Below are positions 8,698 through 15,438 of a stretch of DNA of 49,138 nt, piece by piece. The number at the start of each line of letters is the position of its first letter. Positions within the stretch are counted from its first letter, which is position 1. Origin of the DNA: an uncultured Bacteroidales bacterium (lineage in GTDB: Bacteria > Bacteroidota > Bacteroidia > Bacteroidales > Bacteroidaceae). The stretch covers positions 1-49,138 of the forward strand of contig CAMYYY010000017.1 in assembly GCA_947303715.1 (NCBI GenBank). The letters are read 5' to 3'. A program made the position numbers and the translations under genes. Under the pieces are notes generated by a model. That model saw nothing but the letters and a program-made list of their open reading frames with translations, searched no databases and was not told the DNA's origin.

Positions 8698-9282
8698 ATG
8701 ACAAAATACTTGATAGTCGGTTTGGGCAATCCAGGCGACGAATACAAAGAAACCCGTCACAACGTAGGTTACAACGTATTGGACGCCTTTGCCGAGGCGT
8801 CCAATACTGTTTTTGAGGACAAGCGCTACGGCTACGTGGCCTACACGTCAGTCAAGAACTGCCAGCTCGTCCTGCTCAAGCCCACCACGTTCATGAACCT
8901 CAGCGGCAATGCCGTCCGCTACTGGCTGAACAAGGAGAACATCGCCGGCGAGCACCTGCTCGTCGTCGTCGACGACCTCTCCCTCCCCGTGGGCACCCTG
9001 CGCCTCAGGGGCAAGGGCGGCGCCGGCGGGCACAACGGGCTGCACCACATCGAGCAGGTGCTCTGCTCGCAGAACTACGCCCGCCTGCGCGTGGGCATCG
9101 GCAACGGCTTTCCGCCCGGCGCACAGGTGGACTTCGTGCTTGGCGAGTTCGACGCCGACGACCGCACCGCCATCGATGCCCTGATGCCTACGGCTATCGA
9201 CATCATCAAGTCGTTCTGCCTCGCCGGTCTCGACATCACCATGAACCAGTACAACAAACGAGGCGGTGAGCACCATTCGTGA
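8698..9282 (+). CDS. pth: Peptidyl-tRNA hydrolase
   Basis: A 194-residue Pth. It hydrolyses the ester bond of peptidyl-tRNAs dropped from ribosomes, recycling tRNA. The signature [17 protein letters not shown] carries the conserved Asn11 and the catalytic His21; the segment [12 protein letters not shown] and the GGHNG loop are also present. It starts 36 bases after the rplY stop and is probably cotranscribed with it. Confidence 0.96.
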   Translation: MTKYLIVGLGNPGDEYKETRHNVGYNVLDAFAEASNTVFEDKRYGYVAYTSVKNCQLVLLKPTTFMNLSGNAVRYWLNKENIAGEHLLVVVDDLSLPVGTLRLRGKGGAGGHNGLHHIEQVLCSQNYARLRVGIGNGFPPGAQVDFVLGEFDADDRTAIDALMPTAIDIIKSFCLAGLDITMNQYNKRGGEHHS

Positions 9283-9312
9283 TTGACGATTTGCAATTGA
9301 AAATAAAAAACA

Positions 9313-9738
9313 TTGGAAGCACGGATTGACAAATGGCTGTGGGCTGTACGCCTCTACAAGACCCGCTCGCTGGCCACCGACGCCTGCAAGAACGGGCGCA
9401 TCACCATCAACGGCACCACCGCCAAGCCCTCGAAGACTGTCCACGACGGCGACACCGTCACCGTCCGCAAGCCGCCTGTCACCTACACCTTCCGCGTGCT
9501 GCAGGCCATTGAGAACCGCGTCGGCGCCAAGCTCGTGCCCGAGATGCTGGAGAACCTCACCCCCCGCGAGCAGTACGACATACTCGACACCGTGCGCATC
9601 AGCGGCTTTGTGAACCGTGCCCGGGGCACAGGCCGCCCCACGAAGAAAGACCGCCGCACCCTCGACGACTTCACCGCCGACGTCCCCCTCTTCTTCGACG
9701 ACTCGCCCTTTGACGACGAAGAAGAAGACGGCGAATAG
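9313..9738 (+). CDS. S4-domain RNA-binding protein (Hsp15-like)
   Basis: A 141-residue protein with an N-terminal S4 domain (about 1-60: RIDKWLWAVRLYKTRSLA, then GRITINGTTAKPSKTV). Hsp15-type proteins bind stalled 50S subunits that carry peptidyl-tRNA, which fits the place after pth. The start is a TTG at 9313, the only start that keeps the complete S4 domain. The C-terminal 45 residues are acidic and low in complexity. Confidence 0.85.
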   Translation: MEARIDKWLWAVRLYKTRSLATDACKNGRITINGTTAKPSKTVHDGDTVTVRKPPVTYTFRVLQAIENRVGAKLVPEMLENLTPREQYDILDTVRISGFVNRARGTGRPTKKDRRTLDDFTADVPLFFDDSPFDDEEEDGE

Positions 9739-9757
9739 GCCCTTTCCTCCCGCCATT

Positions 9758-9841
9758 CGGGGCGACGTACGCCATAACAAGGGGGGCGTACAGAATAACA
9801 AGGGGGGCGTACAGAATAACATGGGGGACGTACAAAACGGC
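9758..9841. repeat. 21-base tandem repeat, about four units
   Basis: Two exact units begin at 9779 and 9800 (core GGGGGGCGTACAGAATAAC). A diverged third unit begins at 9821 and an older copy lies just before 9779. The unit is a multiple of three but follows the stop codon of the S4 gene. Confidence 0.75.
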
Positions 9842-9913
9842 AAAGGGTGGCGCAGGAGACACATGAGAAGGCGGTGCAGCTATTTGAGGGGCTCGTTTAA
9901 CAACTGTTAATGC

Positions 9914-10107
9914 GTAACCTTGTAACCTTGTAACCTGTAACCTTTGTAACCTTTTCCCCGTTTTGGAACATGTGAGTTGATTGTTTATTTATAATATTAT
10001 ATATATATTATAAATATATATTATTATATAATTATATAATAATATATATAATTAGCGCGTAAACAAAAAGTGCGTTCAGGTTACAAAGGTTACAAGGTTA
10101 CGGTTAC
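9914..10107. repeat. Iteron array A: AAGGTTAC units around an AT-only core
   Basis: Five GTAACCTT units start at 9914, 9922, 9930, 9937 and 9946. Four units in the opposite orientation (AGGTTAC / AAGGTTAC) occupy 10078-10107. Between the arms, 9983-10055 is almost purely A and T with palindromic ATATAT runs. The architecture resembles arrays B and C of the accessory islands, with a different unit. Confidence 0.7.
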
Positions 10108-10475
10108 GCTCAGAACCCCCTACCGATGGAATTTAACAAAAAAATGGCGAAAAACCGCCGGCAAATTTAGGCAAAAAAAGCGAAAAAAAGGGTAAAGTCG
10201 ACTGTTTTTTGGGGTAAAATGCGCGTTTTTTGAGCAAAAATGGCGTTTTCTGAGCGAAAAAAACGGCACTTAGACGGACATGGGCAATAAAACAATGAAA
10301 GACAGATAGCTAACAAAAAAGACAGAAGGGAAACGGGCAAAAACAGGCAAAAAATTAGGCAAAAACAGGCGAAGAAATGCCCCCAAAAAAGGTCGAAAAA
10401 GAGTCGATACCGACGGAAATCGACGATAGCACGGGCGAAGATACTGATTTTTTGCGCTTTTTTTCGGCATTTTGT

Positions 10476-10506
10476 TTTGCGGATAATAAAAAAAGCTGTA
10501 CCTTTG
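10476..10506 (+). promoter_or_regulatory. Promoter of rpmE
   Basis: TTTG (10476-10479), 19 bases, then TACCTTTG (10499-10506). The leader to the start codon at 10586 is about 70 bases. Confidence 0.8.
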
Positions 10507-10585
10507 CCGTCCGAAATAAAAGAAACCATTACACATTATTGTTACCAGCAATAGTAGAACGAATTATAACGCATTAAAAAACAAT

Positions 10586-10840
10586 ATGAAAAAAGGTATT
10601 CATCCTGACAATTATCGCCCCGTTGTCTTCAAGGACATGTCCAATGGCGATTGCTTCCTGAGCCGCTCCACCGTAGCCACCAAGGAAACCATTGAGTTCG
10701 AAGGCGAGACTTATCCGCTGGTCAAGTTGGAAATCTCCAACACGTCTCACCCCTTCTACACGGGCAAGAGCAAGCTCGTCGACACCGCCGGACGCGTCGA
10801 CCGTTTCCAGAGCCGCTACGCTGCGCTCAAGAAGAAGTAA
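10586..10840 (+). CDS. rpmE2: 50S ribosomal protein L31, type B
   Basis: An 84-residue L31. It lacks the zinc-binding cysteine pairs of type A L31 (only one Cys), so it is the zinc-independent type B form. Recognised by [18 protein letters not shown], by [21 protein letters not shown] sequence and by the terminal [11 protein letters not shown] segment. Type B is the normal form in Bacteroidales, so no zinc-starvation control is implied. It is monocistronic, with its own promoter and a palindromic terminator. Confidence 0.95.
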   Translation: MKKGIHPDNYRPVVFKDMSNGDCFLSRSTVATKETIEFEGETYPLVKLEISNTSHPFYTGKSKLVDTAGRVDRFQSRYAALKKK

Positions 10841-10863
10841 GTCTTCGTCGTTCATCCTTTGTA

Positions 10864-10901
10864 GTAGAGACGCGGCATGCCGAGTCTCTACTTCTTTTCC
10901 C
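10864..10901 (+). terminator. 28-base palindrome acting as rpmE terminator
   Basis: GTAGAGAC (10864-10871) and GTCTCTAC (10884-10891) enclose CGGCATGCCG, giving a 28-base palindrome with one mismatched pair (G10872, A10883). TTCTTTTCC follows. It lies 24 bases after the rpmE stop codon. Confidence 0.65.
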
Positions 10902-10925
10902 CCTCACCCCCCCCCACAGCACGCC

Positions 10926-11834
10926 ATGAGTCACCGCACGCTCTCGTCGCTCCTCACGCACGCCGTCTGCCTGACGACGCTGGTGTGGGCCGTCAGCTGC
11001 ACGCCTGACGACAGCCCGGCCGACGACACGGACATCAGCCGCAACGACAACGCCAACTCATCCACGTCGGCCTACGCACGGATGCTGGAGATTCCGCATC
11101 TCGACGTCTCTCATCCCTTCATCACCCACACCACAACCTACAACGGGCGCGAGACCGTCACCTACAGCTTCGAGTACGACGAGGCCCTGCACCACTCCCG
11201 CTGGGTGGCCTTTCAATGGTACGACGTGGTGAACGAGAAGCATTGGTTCCGCTCGAACTGGTACAGCACCTCGTGGGGCGGCGACCCGTTCCAGCCCGAC
11301 CCTGCGCTGGACGACGGCGTCTGCCCCGATCGCAGCTACTTCACAGGCAGCGGAGGCGTACGCGGCCACCTCTGCGCCTCGGAGGATCGCGTCTATTCGC
11401 GCGATGCCAACGAGCAGACCTTCTACTACTCCAACATGAGTCCCATGGACTACGACTTCAACGGCGGCTTCTGGATGGACCTCGAGATAGCCGTGCGCGA
11501 CACCTGGGCTTATAAGGCCTCCTTCTGCGACACCCTCTACGTCGTCAAGGGAGGCGCCATCCGCGAAGGCGAATACCGGCTCTCCAACAACGGGCGCCTG
11601 CCCATACCCAAGCACTATTTCATGGCGCTGCTCTGTCGCAAGAGCGGCACCTACAAGGCCATCGGCTTCTGGGTGGAACACAAGCCCACCACTACCAACA
11701 CCTTTGCCGACTGTGCCGTCAGCATCGACCAGCTGGAGCAGCTGACAGGCATCGATTTCTTCTGCAACCTCCCCGATAAGATTGAGGACGCCGTCGAAGC
11801 CACCTGTTATCCTGCCGTCTGGGGGCTGCGGTAA
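10926..11834 (+). CDS. Secreted DNA/RNA non-specific endonuclease (NucA/NucB-type beta-beta-alpha-metal)
   Basis: A 302-residue lipoprotein (signal ending AVSC, Cys25). The nuclease domain covers about 75-300. The catalytic segment reads VRGHLCASEDR: His148 is the expected general base, but the usual first residue of the DRGH motif is Val145. The metal-binding Asn lies in SNMSPMDYDFNGGFW (Asn170, Asn179). Members degrade DNA and RNA outside the cytoplasm with Mg2+. The ATG at 10926 was chosen because it opens the signal peptide; upstream in-frame codons overlap rpmE. Possible role: nucleic acid scavenging. Confidence 0.75.
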   Translation: MSHRTLSSLLTHAVCLTTLVWAVSCTPDDSPADDTDISRNDNANSSTSAYARMLEIPHLDVSHPFITHTTTYNGRETVTYSFEYDEALHHSRWVAFQWYDVVNEKHWFRSNWYSTSWGGDPFQPDPALDDGVCPDRSYFTGSGGVRGHLCASEDRVYSRDANEQTFYYSNMSPMDYDFNGGFWMDLEIAVRDTWAYKASFCDTLYVVKGGAIREGEYRLSNNGRLPIPKHYFMALLCRKSGTYKAIGFWVEHKPTTTNTFADCAVSIDQLEQLTGIDFFCNLPDKIEDAVEATCYPAVWGLR

Positions 11835-11954
11835 AGCCCTTTTTTCCTTACTCGTATAAATCGTTCAAATCGAGCGGAAAACGAGGAAAAACAAACAATC
11901 CCGCGCCAAAAACCGTTAATTAGTATTAAATTCAGAGGATTTTCTTCCGATTTG

Positions 11955-11985
11955 TTTGCAGGTTCAAAAAATACCCCTACCTTTG
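11955..11985 (+). promoter_or_regulatory. Promoter of a small RNA candidate
   Basis: TTTG (11955-11958), 19 bases, TACCTTTG (11978-11985). No coding gene follows on this strand, and the next coding gene is on the other strand, so it should drive a non-coding transcript starting near 11992. Confidence 0.75.
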
Positions 11986-11991
11986 CACCGT

Positions 11992-12130
11992 GTTTTTCAT
12001 GGTATTAGATTTTTTAAAGTTGAAAGATTGGTCGTCGCGATGACGGCCTTCTTTTTTTCCACTAAGGCACGGTTGTACGTGCAAGTGTTTGACAATTCTC
12101 CCGACTACATCCCCGAGTCGGGAGTTTTTT
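11992..12130 (+). ncRNA. Small non-coding RNA, candidate Bacteroidales-1 RNA
   Basis: About 139 nt between a consensus promoter and a perfect terminator. Stems: GGTCGTC-gcgat-GACGGCC (12030-12048, one G-U pair) followed by TTCTTTTTTT; GCACG-gttgta-CGTGC (12067-12082); and CTCCCGAC / GTCGGGAG (12098-12124) followed by six Ts. The first stem plus T-tract could end a shorter product of about 67 nt. A promoter at one end and terminators at the other is how the Bacteroidales-1 RNA motif was defined; I match it by architecture and by an impression of a recurring 5' sequence, not by alignment. Confidence 0.55.
12098..12130 (+). terminator. Rho-independent terminator of the small RNA
   Basis: Perfect 8-bp stem CTCCCGAC / GTCGGGAG with an 11-base loop and T6. 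There is no T-run on the minus strand, so it serves the plus-strand RNA and not the LOG gene. Confidence 0.85.
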
Positions 12131-12135
12131 CTTGG

Positions 12136-13290
12136 CTACCCCTCCAATTTCTCGCTTCTGAAGGCGCGGAGGGTGCGAATCACCTCGTCGGACGAGTCGG
12201 TGAGGGTGAGGCGGAGGTTCTTGTAGCGTCCTGTCTCCATCAGACGGGTCAGAAGAGGATAGACGGGCATCTCGTCCGTCCAGAACTCGCGTCCAAGGAA
12301 AACCATCGGGCTGCCGTAGCCCAGACTGAGATAGTGGTTCTGCACGGCATCCTGGAAGATTTCCTGCATCGTGCCTGCGCTGCCTGGCGTATAGATGATG
12401 CCGCCCATGGGGATGGTGAGGATTTCGTCCTCGCGGATAGCGTTGGTGAAGTACTTGGCAATGTGGGTGGCAAAGGGTGTCGAGGGCTCATGGCCATAGA
12501 GCCAAGTGGGGACGCCCAGGCTGACGTACCGCTCCTGCGGATAGCGCTCGCGAATGGCAAAGGCGCTGTCGAGCCATCCCTCATCACGATACGAGGGTGC
12601 CGCAGCAGCCAGCGCATCGACAGCCTCATCCAGCTGCTCCATCCACCGCCCAGCCATCCACGCGCCCAGATGAGTAGCCTCCATCGCCCCAGGACCGCCG
12701 CCCGTCACCATCAGCGTGCCCTCCTCGGTGAGGCGTTTGCTGACGTGGGCAATCTGACGGAACATCGGGTCGGTACGCAGCAGGCTGTGCCCCCCCATTA
12801 CGCCCACCACACAACGCTCGTCCCAGCCCTCCAGGAAGGTGTGCATGGCTTTGGTAATGAAGTGATCATGCAGCGAGCGAGCCAGCGTAATCTTCACGTT
12901 CGAACTCATCACCCCACGGAAGCGGTAGCGGTCATAGACCATCGTATCGTAGCACGTGGCAAACGTCTCCGGCTGTCCAGGCACATAGCCCGCATAGAGT
13001 TTCTCAGGCGTGTAAAGCCGACGGGGGAAGACGTTGTAGTCGAGGTCGGGAATCCGAGGATAGACCAGACAGCCCTCGCCCATGCGATGCATCAGCCCGA
13101 CGGTAGACACGCAGCCCAGGAACAGGCAGTCCTCAAACGTACATTCGCCCAGCATACGGTCCAGATGCTCAATCTTTTCGAAGTTGATGCTCAGGAAGGC
13201 ATAGTGAACGATGCACTCTCCGCTCTCTTCAAGCAGTCGGATGGCCTCCTCGCGGCTCTCAATGCAGATGTAGTTCGGTTCTCTTTCCAT
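12136..13290 (-). CDS. LOG-family Rossmann-fold protein with N-terminal extension
   Basis: A 384-residue protein of the LOG / nucleotide 5'-monophosphate nucleosidase superfamily (once annotated as lysine decarboxylase). Residues of about 1-140 are an extra N-terminal domain. The Rossmann part covers about 145-370, with GGGPGAMEATHLGAW and the second signature as TPGSAGTMQEIFQ, where the usual text is PGGxGTxxE. The catalytic Arg/Glu arrangement of active members seems kept (GTMQE). Enzymes of this family cleave the N-glycosidic bond of nucleotides; the substrate is unknown. Single gene with its own promoter. Confidence 0.75.
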   Translation of the reverse strand: MEREPNYICIESREEAIRLLEESGECIVHYAFLSINFEKIEHLDRMLGECTFEDCLFLGCVSTVGLMHRMGEGCLVYPRIPDLDYNVFPRRLYTPEKLYAGYVPGQPETFATCYDTMVYDRYRFRGVMSSNVKITLARSLHDHFITKAMHTFLEGWDERCVVGVMGGHSLLRTDPMFRQIAHVSKRLTEEGTLMVTGGGPGAMEATHLGAWMAGRWMEQLDEAVDALAAAAPSYRDEGWLDSAFAIRERYPQERYVSLGVPTWLYGHEPSTPFATHIAKYFTNAIREDEILTIPMGGIIYTPGSAGTMQEIFQDAVQNHYLSLGYGSPMVFLGREFWTDEMPVYPLLTRLMETGRYKNLRLTLTDSSDEVIRTLRAFRSEKLEG

Positions 13291-13309
13291 GATAAAAAGA
13301 CTTTGAGTA

Positions 13310-13340
13310 CAAAGATAGTGCGAGCCGAGAGGAAAAGCAA
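13310..13340 (-). promoter_or_regulatory. Promoter of the LOG-family gene
   Basis: Minus strand: TTG (13338-13340), 20 bases, TATCTTTG (13310-13317). The spacer CTTTTCCTCTCGGCTCGCAC is of the shared cassette type. Confidence 0.8.
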
Positions 13341-13368
13341 GAAAAACAACGTTTTTTTTGATTTGCCC

Positions 13369-13560
13369 GAGGCGAAGCCTATCTTAAACAGGCGAGAGCC
13401 TGTTAAAGGTACGAATAAGCGAGAGAAATACCAAATTTATTTGAGGATTTCCGAGCGGGAGTACCTAAAAGAGGCGAGAGCCTCTTAAAGATAGTGCGAG
13501 CCGAGCGAAGGGGATTAAAGATAGGGTGAACCCTATCTAAAACAGGCAAGCCTGTTAAAG
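13369..13560. repeat. Array of small hairpins and decayed promoter cassettes (array 1)
   Basis: Successive short hairpins: AGGC-gaa-GCCT (13370-13380), AACAGGC-gaga-GCCTGTT (13387-13404), AAGAGGC-gaga-GCCTCTT (13469-13486), AGATAGGG-tgaa-CCCTATCT (13519-13538), AACAGGC-aa-GCCTGTT (13541-13556). They alternate with minus-strand promoter-like pieces whose -7 boxes end in A instead of G (TACCTTTA at 13404-13411, TATCTTTA at 13486-13493). Stem bases differ from hairpin to hairpin but always pair. Confidence 0.75.
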
Positions 13561-13584
13561 GTACGGGTGAAAGCGACTAATTCC

Positions 13585-13667
13585 ATAACGCAGGGGAATG
13601 GCGCGCCAGACCACTGGAATAAAAAAATAACGCAGGGGAATAAATTTTTAACGCAGGGCGTTATTAG
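13585..13667. repeat. 21-base TAACGCAGGGGAAT units
   Basis: Units begin at 13585, 13628 and 13649 (core TAACGCAGGG). Read on the other strand they match the 21-base units at 23350-23432, so the two spacers share a dispersed repeat family. Confidence 0.7.
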
Positions 13668-13800
13668 TGCATAGTTCATAATTCATAGTGCATAGTCTTA
13701 GGGTTAAGAGGCGTTTTCTATGTCGGAGGAGGCAAAGCCAATTATTCGGATTATCCGAATTTCTTTTATAGTGCGTTTTTCTGCGAAATCGCCGAAAACT

Positions 13801-13899
13801 GTGTAGATAGTGTAGATTAGTGTAGATATTTTGCCCCATCTACACCCCTCAACACTTTTCTATTCAGTAAAATACACCTTTTGTGTAGATTGTGTAGAT
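13801..13899. repeat. Iteron array B: GTGTAGAT units
   Basis: GTGTAGAT starts at 13801, 13810, 13820, 13883 and 13892; one inverted copy ATCTACAC lies at 13838-13845. Spacing within clusters is 9-10 bases. The array ends about 20 bases before the conserved block of island 1, the place taken by array C in island 2. Confidence 0.8.
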
Positions 13900-13918
13900 G
13901 TTTTTCAAACTATTTGGA

Positions 13919-14050
13919 GGATGAAACGCTTCCGCTCTTGTCCCTATTGGGCAGAACAACCTCTCCTACAGACAAACTGAAATGGTTTTTGCAGGTAGAA
14001 CAAAAAATCCCCCTTTTTTGTTTGAAGTCTGCGAAATAACCCCTATATTT
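13919..14050 (+). promoter_or_regulatory. Conserved upstream block with decayed promoter (island 1)
   Basis: Strongly similar to the inverted 33019-33140 (shared CTTGTCCCTATTGGGCAGAAC, then CAGACAAACTGAAA and GCAGGTAGAACAAAAAATC). At its end TTTG (14021-14024), 19 bases, and TATATTTA (14044-14051) occupy the place of the intact promoter of island 2, but the last base of the -7 element is lost. Confidence 0.75.
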
Positions 14051-14102
14051 AACTGTTTTCAATAGTTTCAGATAGGCTGCGGTTCGGAAATACTCAAAAT
14101 AA

Positions 14103-14134
14103 TTTGGTATTTCTCTCGCCTTGCACTATCTTTG
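14103..14134 (+). promoter_or_regulatory. Active promoter of structured RNA 1, on an 83-base insert
   Basis: TTTG (14103-14106), 20 bases, TATCTTTG (14127-14134). The insert 14051-14133 interrupts homology with island 2. Its 3' half closely matches the minus strand of 13403-13451 (shared TTTGGTATTTCTCTCGC). Confidence 0.8.
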
Positions 14135-14140
14135 CAGCGC

Positions 14141-14459
14141 AACTGCCTACAATAGAGCCACCCGAGGAGAGGGAAAGGAGGTTGGGCAGAGCACGAAAAA
14201 AAAGCGTCACACGATGCTTTGTCGATTGGCTTCCTGAAATTACCACAGAAGAATGCAAGTCAAAGACAATGCAGAGTATGATGCCTCGGGTATGCTGAAT
14301 TGTATCCCCGTTGTGTGCGCGAAGGCTAACCATGCCTTCAACGCACACTTTCTGGGTGTATCAGCAATACGTCACGTGGGTATCACTCTGTTCGTCAACT
14401 TGCAGGGCTGTGGTAGGCCTCAGGAAGCAGATGAGCAGAAGGTGGACACCCACGTTTTT
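14141..14459 (+). ncRNA. Island structured RNA, copy 1 (about 319 nt)
   Basis: About nine-tenths identical by eye to 32686-33004 on the other strand. Stems common to both: CTGCC with GGCAG in the 5' domain; AAGCGTC-acac-GATGCTT (one G-U pair); GTGTGCG / CGCACAC enclosing AAGGC / GCCTT; and a 3' domain closed by ACGTGGGT / ACCCACGT followed by five Ts, which looks like a terminator. The A-run between GAGCAC and GCGTC differs by two bases between copies, shifting any reading frame, so it is not coding. Its gene neighbour 86 bases downstream is the AbiC-like protein. No reverse transcriptase or Cas gene is nearby. Confidence 0.8.
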
Positions 14460-14544
14460 CTTTATGTGGTTTTAAAAAAAGATTAGCCTTAAATTGGGTG
14501 TTAGAAGGCTGTTTGTTGTTATAAAGAAAAGTAGAAAATGTTCT

Positions 14545-15438
14545 ATGAAAAAACTGTTGGATAAATACTCATCAACAATTGCTGTATGGGTTATAAAAAT
14601 TTCATTCATAATTATTGTTCTATTAATAGCATTATCATTCTGTCATTTATGCCAGAAAAGGTTGGATTTTTTTGCTGTTCTTTGTAGCGCACTAATTGCT
14701 ATTGGCAATGCTCTATTACTTTATGCAACACTCAATTCACAAAAGCAAGGGATAGCTAATGAAAAAAATGCACGCAAACAGGAACGTTTTGAAACGACTT
14801 TTTTTAATTTGCTGGATAAGCATATTGAACAATTTAATCGAATAAACTTTGCTGCTATCATGCTGCAGAATCCACCTAACGAAGAATATACAATCATTAA
14901 TGGAAACTCGTTTATTACCTTTGCTTTTGGTCAATTACACTATTTAAAAGCGTATTTCTCATCAAAGAACTATTTAGGATGCTACGATTCTTCTGTAGAC
15001 TGGAAGGGATATGATGACAAAAAAACAACTCAGGAGAAATTAGATTATGATGAGTATTTGCGTACCAAATATATAGCAAATATTTATGGTATCAATCAAC
15101 AACAATTTGAAATATACAAAAAACAAATAGAAACTGAAGAAAAAACTACTCTGCAAATCTGTTATCAGCTATTCTATTCCCGTTGGGGAAAATCTTATGA
15201 CCATTATCTGAGTATGGTAAAGGCACTCGTTGAGTTTATAGAATCACAGGGAAAGGGTGTTTCGAGCGCATATTACATGAAGATATTCAAAGGGTGTATG
15301 TCAAGTAAAGAACTGCAATTCCTTAATTATCATGCAAGCATAGATCAAGAGTTTGCTGAAATACTTCAGAAAACTTCCTTGTTTGAGAAAGATTTAGTAA
15401 AGAATCTAAAACAATATGATTATGAAACAGTTTTTTAA
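14545..15438 (+). CDS. Putative AbiC-type phage abortive infection protein
   Basis: A 297-residue membrane protein. Two transmembrane helices lie near the N-terminus (about 10-34 and 40-62). A soluble helical domain follows, with the segment FETTFFNLLDKHIEQFNRI (about 87-105) that marks the putative phage abortive-infection (putAbiC) family. Such proteins are thought to stop phage growth at the cost of the cell. Its base composition is much richer in A and T than its neighbours, suggesting acquisition. The ATG at 14545 was chosen; an in-frame upstream start at 14494 lies in the conserved island leader. It overlaps the next gene, so the two are probably translated together. Confidence 0.6.
   Translation: MKKLLDKYSSTIAVWVIKISFIIIVLLIALSFCHLCQKRLDFFAVLCSALIAIGNALLLYATLNSQKQGIANEKNARKQERFETTFFNLLDKHIEQFNRINFAAIMLQNPPNEEYTIINGNSFITFAFGQLHYLKAYFSSKNYLGCYDSSVDWKGYDDKKTTQEKLDYDEYLRTKYIANIYGINQQQFEIYKKQIETEEKTTLQICYQLFYSRWGKSYDHYLSMVKALVEFIESQGKGVSSAYYMKIFKGCMSSKELQFLNYHASIDQEFAEILQKTSLFEKDLVKNLKQYDYETVF

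Larger units (their letters stand above)
9739..10475. other. Gene-free repeat region before rpmE
   Basis: No gene is supported across about 740 bases. It holds 21-base tandem units (9758-9841), an iteron array with inverted arms around an AT core (9914-10107), and an A-rich stretch (10130-10400) full of GGCAAAAA and two GCGTTTTnTGAGC motifs. Short open frames here are made of repeats. Confidence 0.7.
13735..14520 (+). repeat. Accessory island 1 leader: inverted homologue of 32640-33545
   Basis: Order: ATTATTCGGATTATCCGAAT block (with palindrome ATTCGGAT-t-ATCCGAAT at 13744-13760), iteron array B, conserved block 13919-14050, an 83-base insert carrying a promoter (14051-14133), the structured RNA, then a short post-terminator segment with TAGCCTT...GTGTTAGAAGG. 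Every part except the insert has a counterpart, in the same order and inverted orientation, at 32640-33545. Confidence 0.85.

Noticed and set aside
9758..9910. Small reading frames over the 21-base repeats
   Set aside because: Their peptides are only translations of the tandem unit on both strands.
10692..10925. N-terminal extension of the nuclease
   Set aside because: It would overlap rpmE in another frame and run through the terminator palindrome; the signal peptide begins at 10926.
11956..13488. 510-codon open frame on the plus strand
   Set aside because: It crosses a promoter, two terminators and the antisense of the LOG-family gene; no known domain. Shadow.
13801..13899. CRISPR array
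   Set aside because: Units of 8-10 bases with 1-4 base gaps and both orientations do not form repeats and spacers; no Cas gene is present.
14104..14298. 64-codon frame in RNA copy 1 and a similar one in copy 2
   Set aside because: The shared peptide AQLPTIEPP is lost in both after a two-base length difference, so the similarity is of RNA, not of protein.
14141..14459. Retron or group II intron RNA
   Set aside because: No reverse transcriptase near either copy, no domain V/VI or msr/msd-like inverted ends were recognised.
14141..14459. tmRNA, RNase P or SRP RNA
   Set aside because: No tRNA-like end with CCA, no tag frame and no typical conserved cores were seen; two copies with effector genes attached would also be unusual.
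13291..14540. Insertion sequence or transposon ends
   Set aside because: No transposase or terminal inverted repeats were found; the repeats present are small hairpins, iterons and promoter copies.
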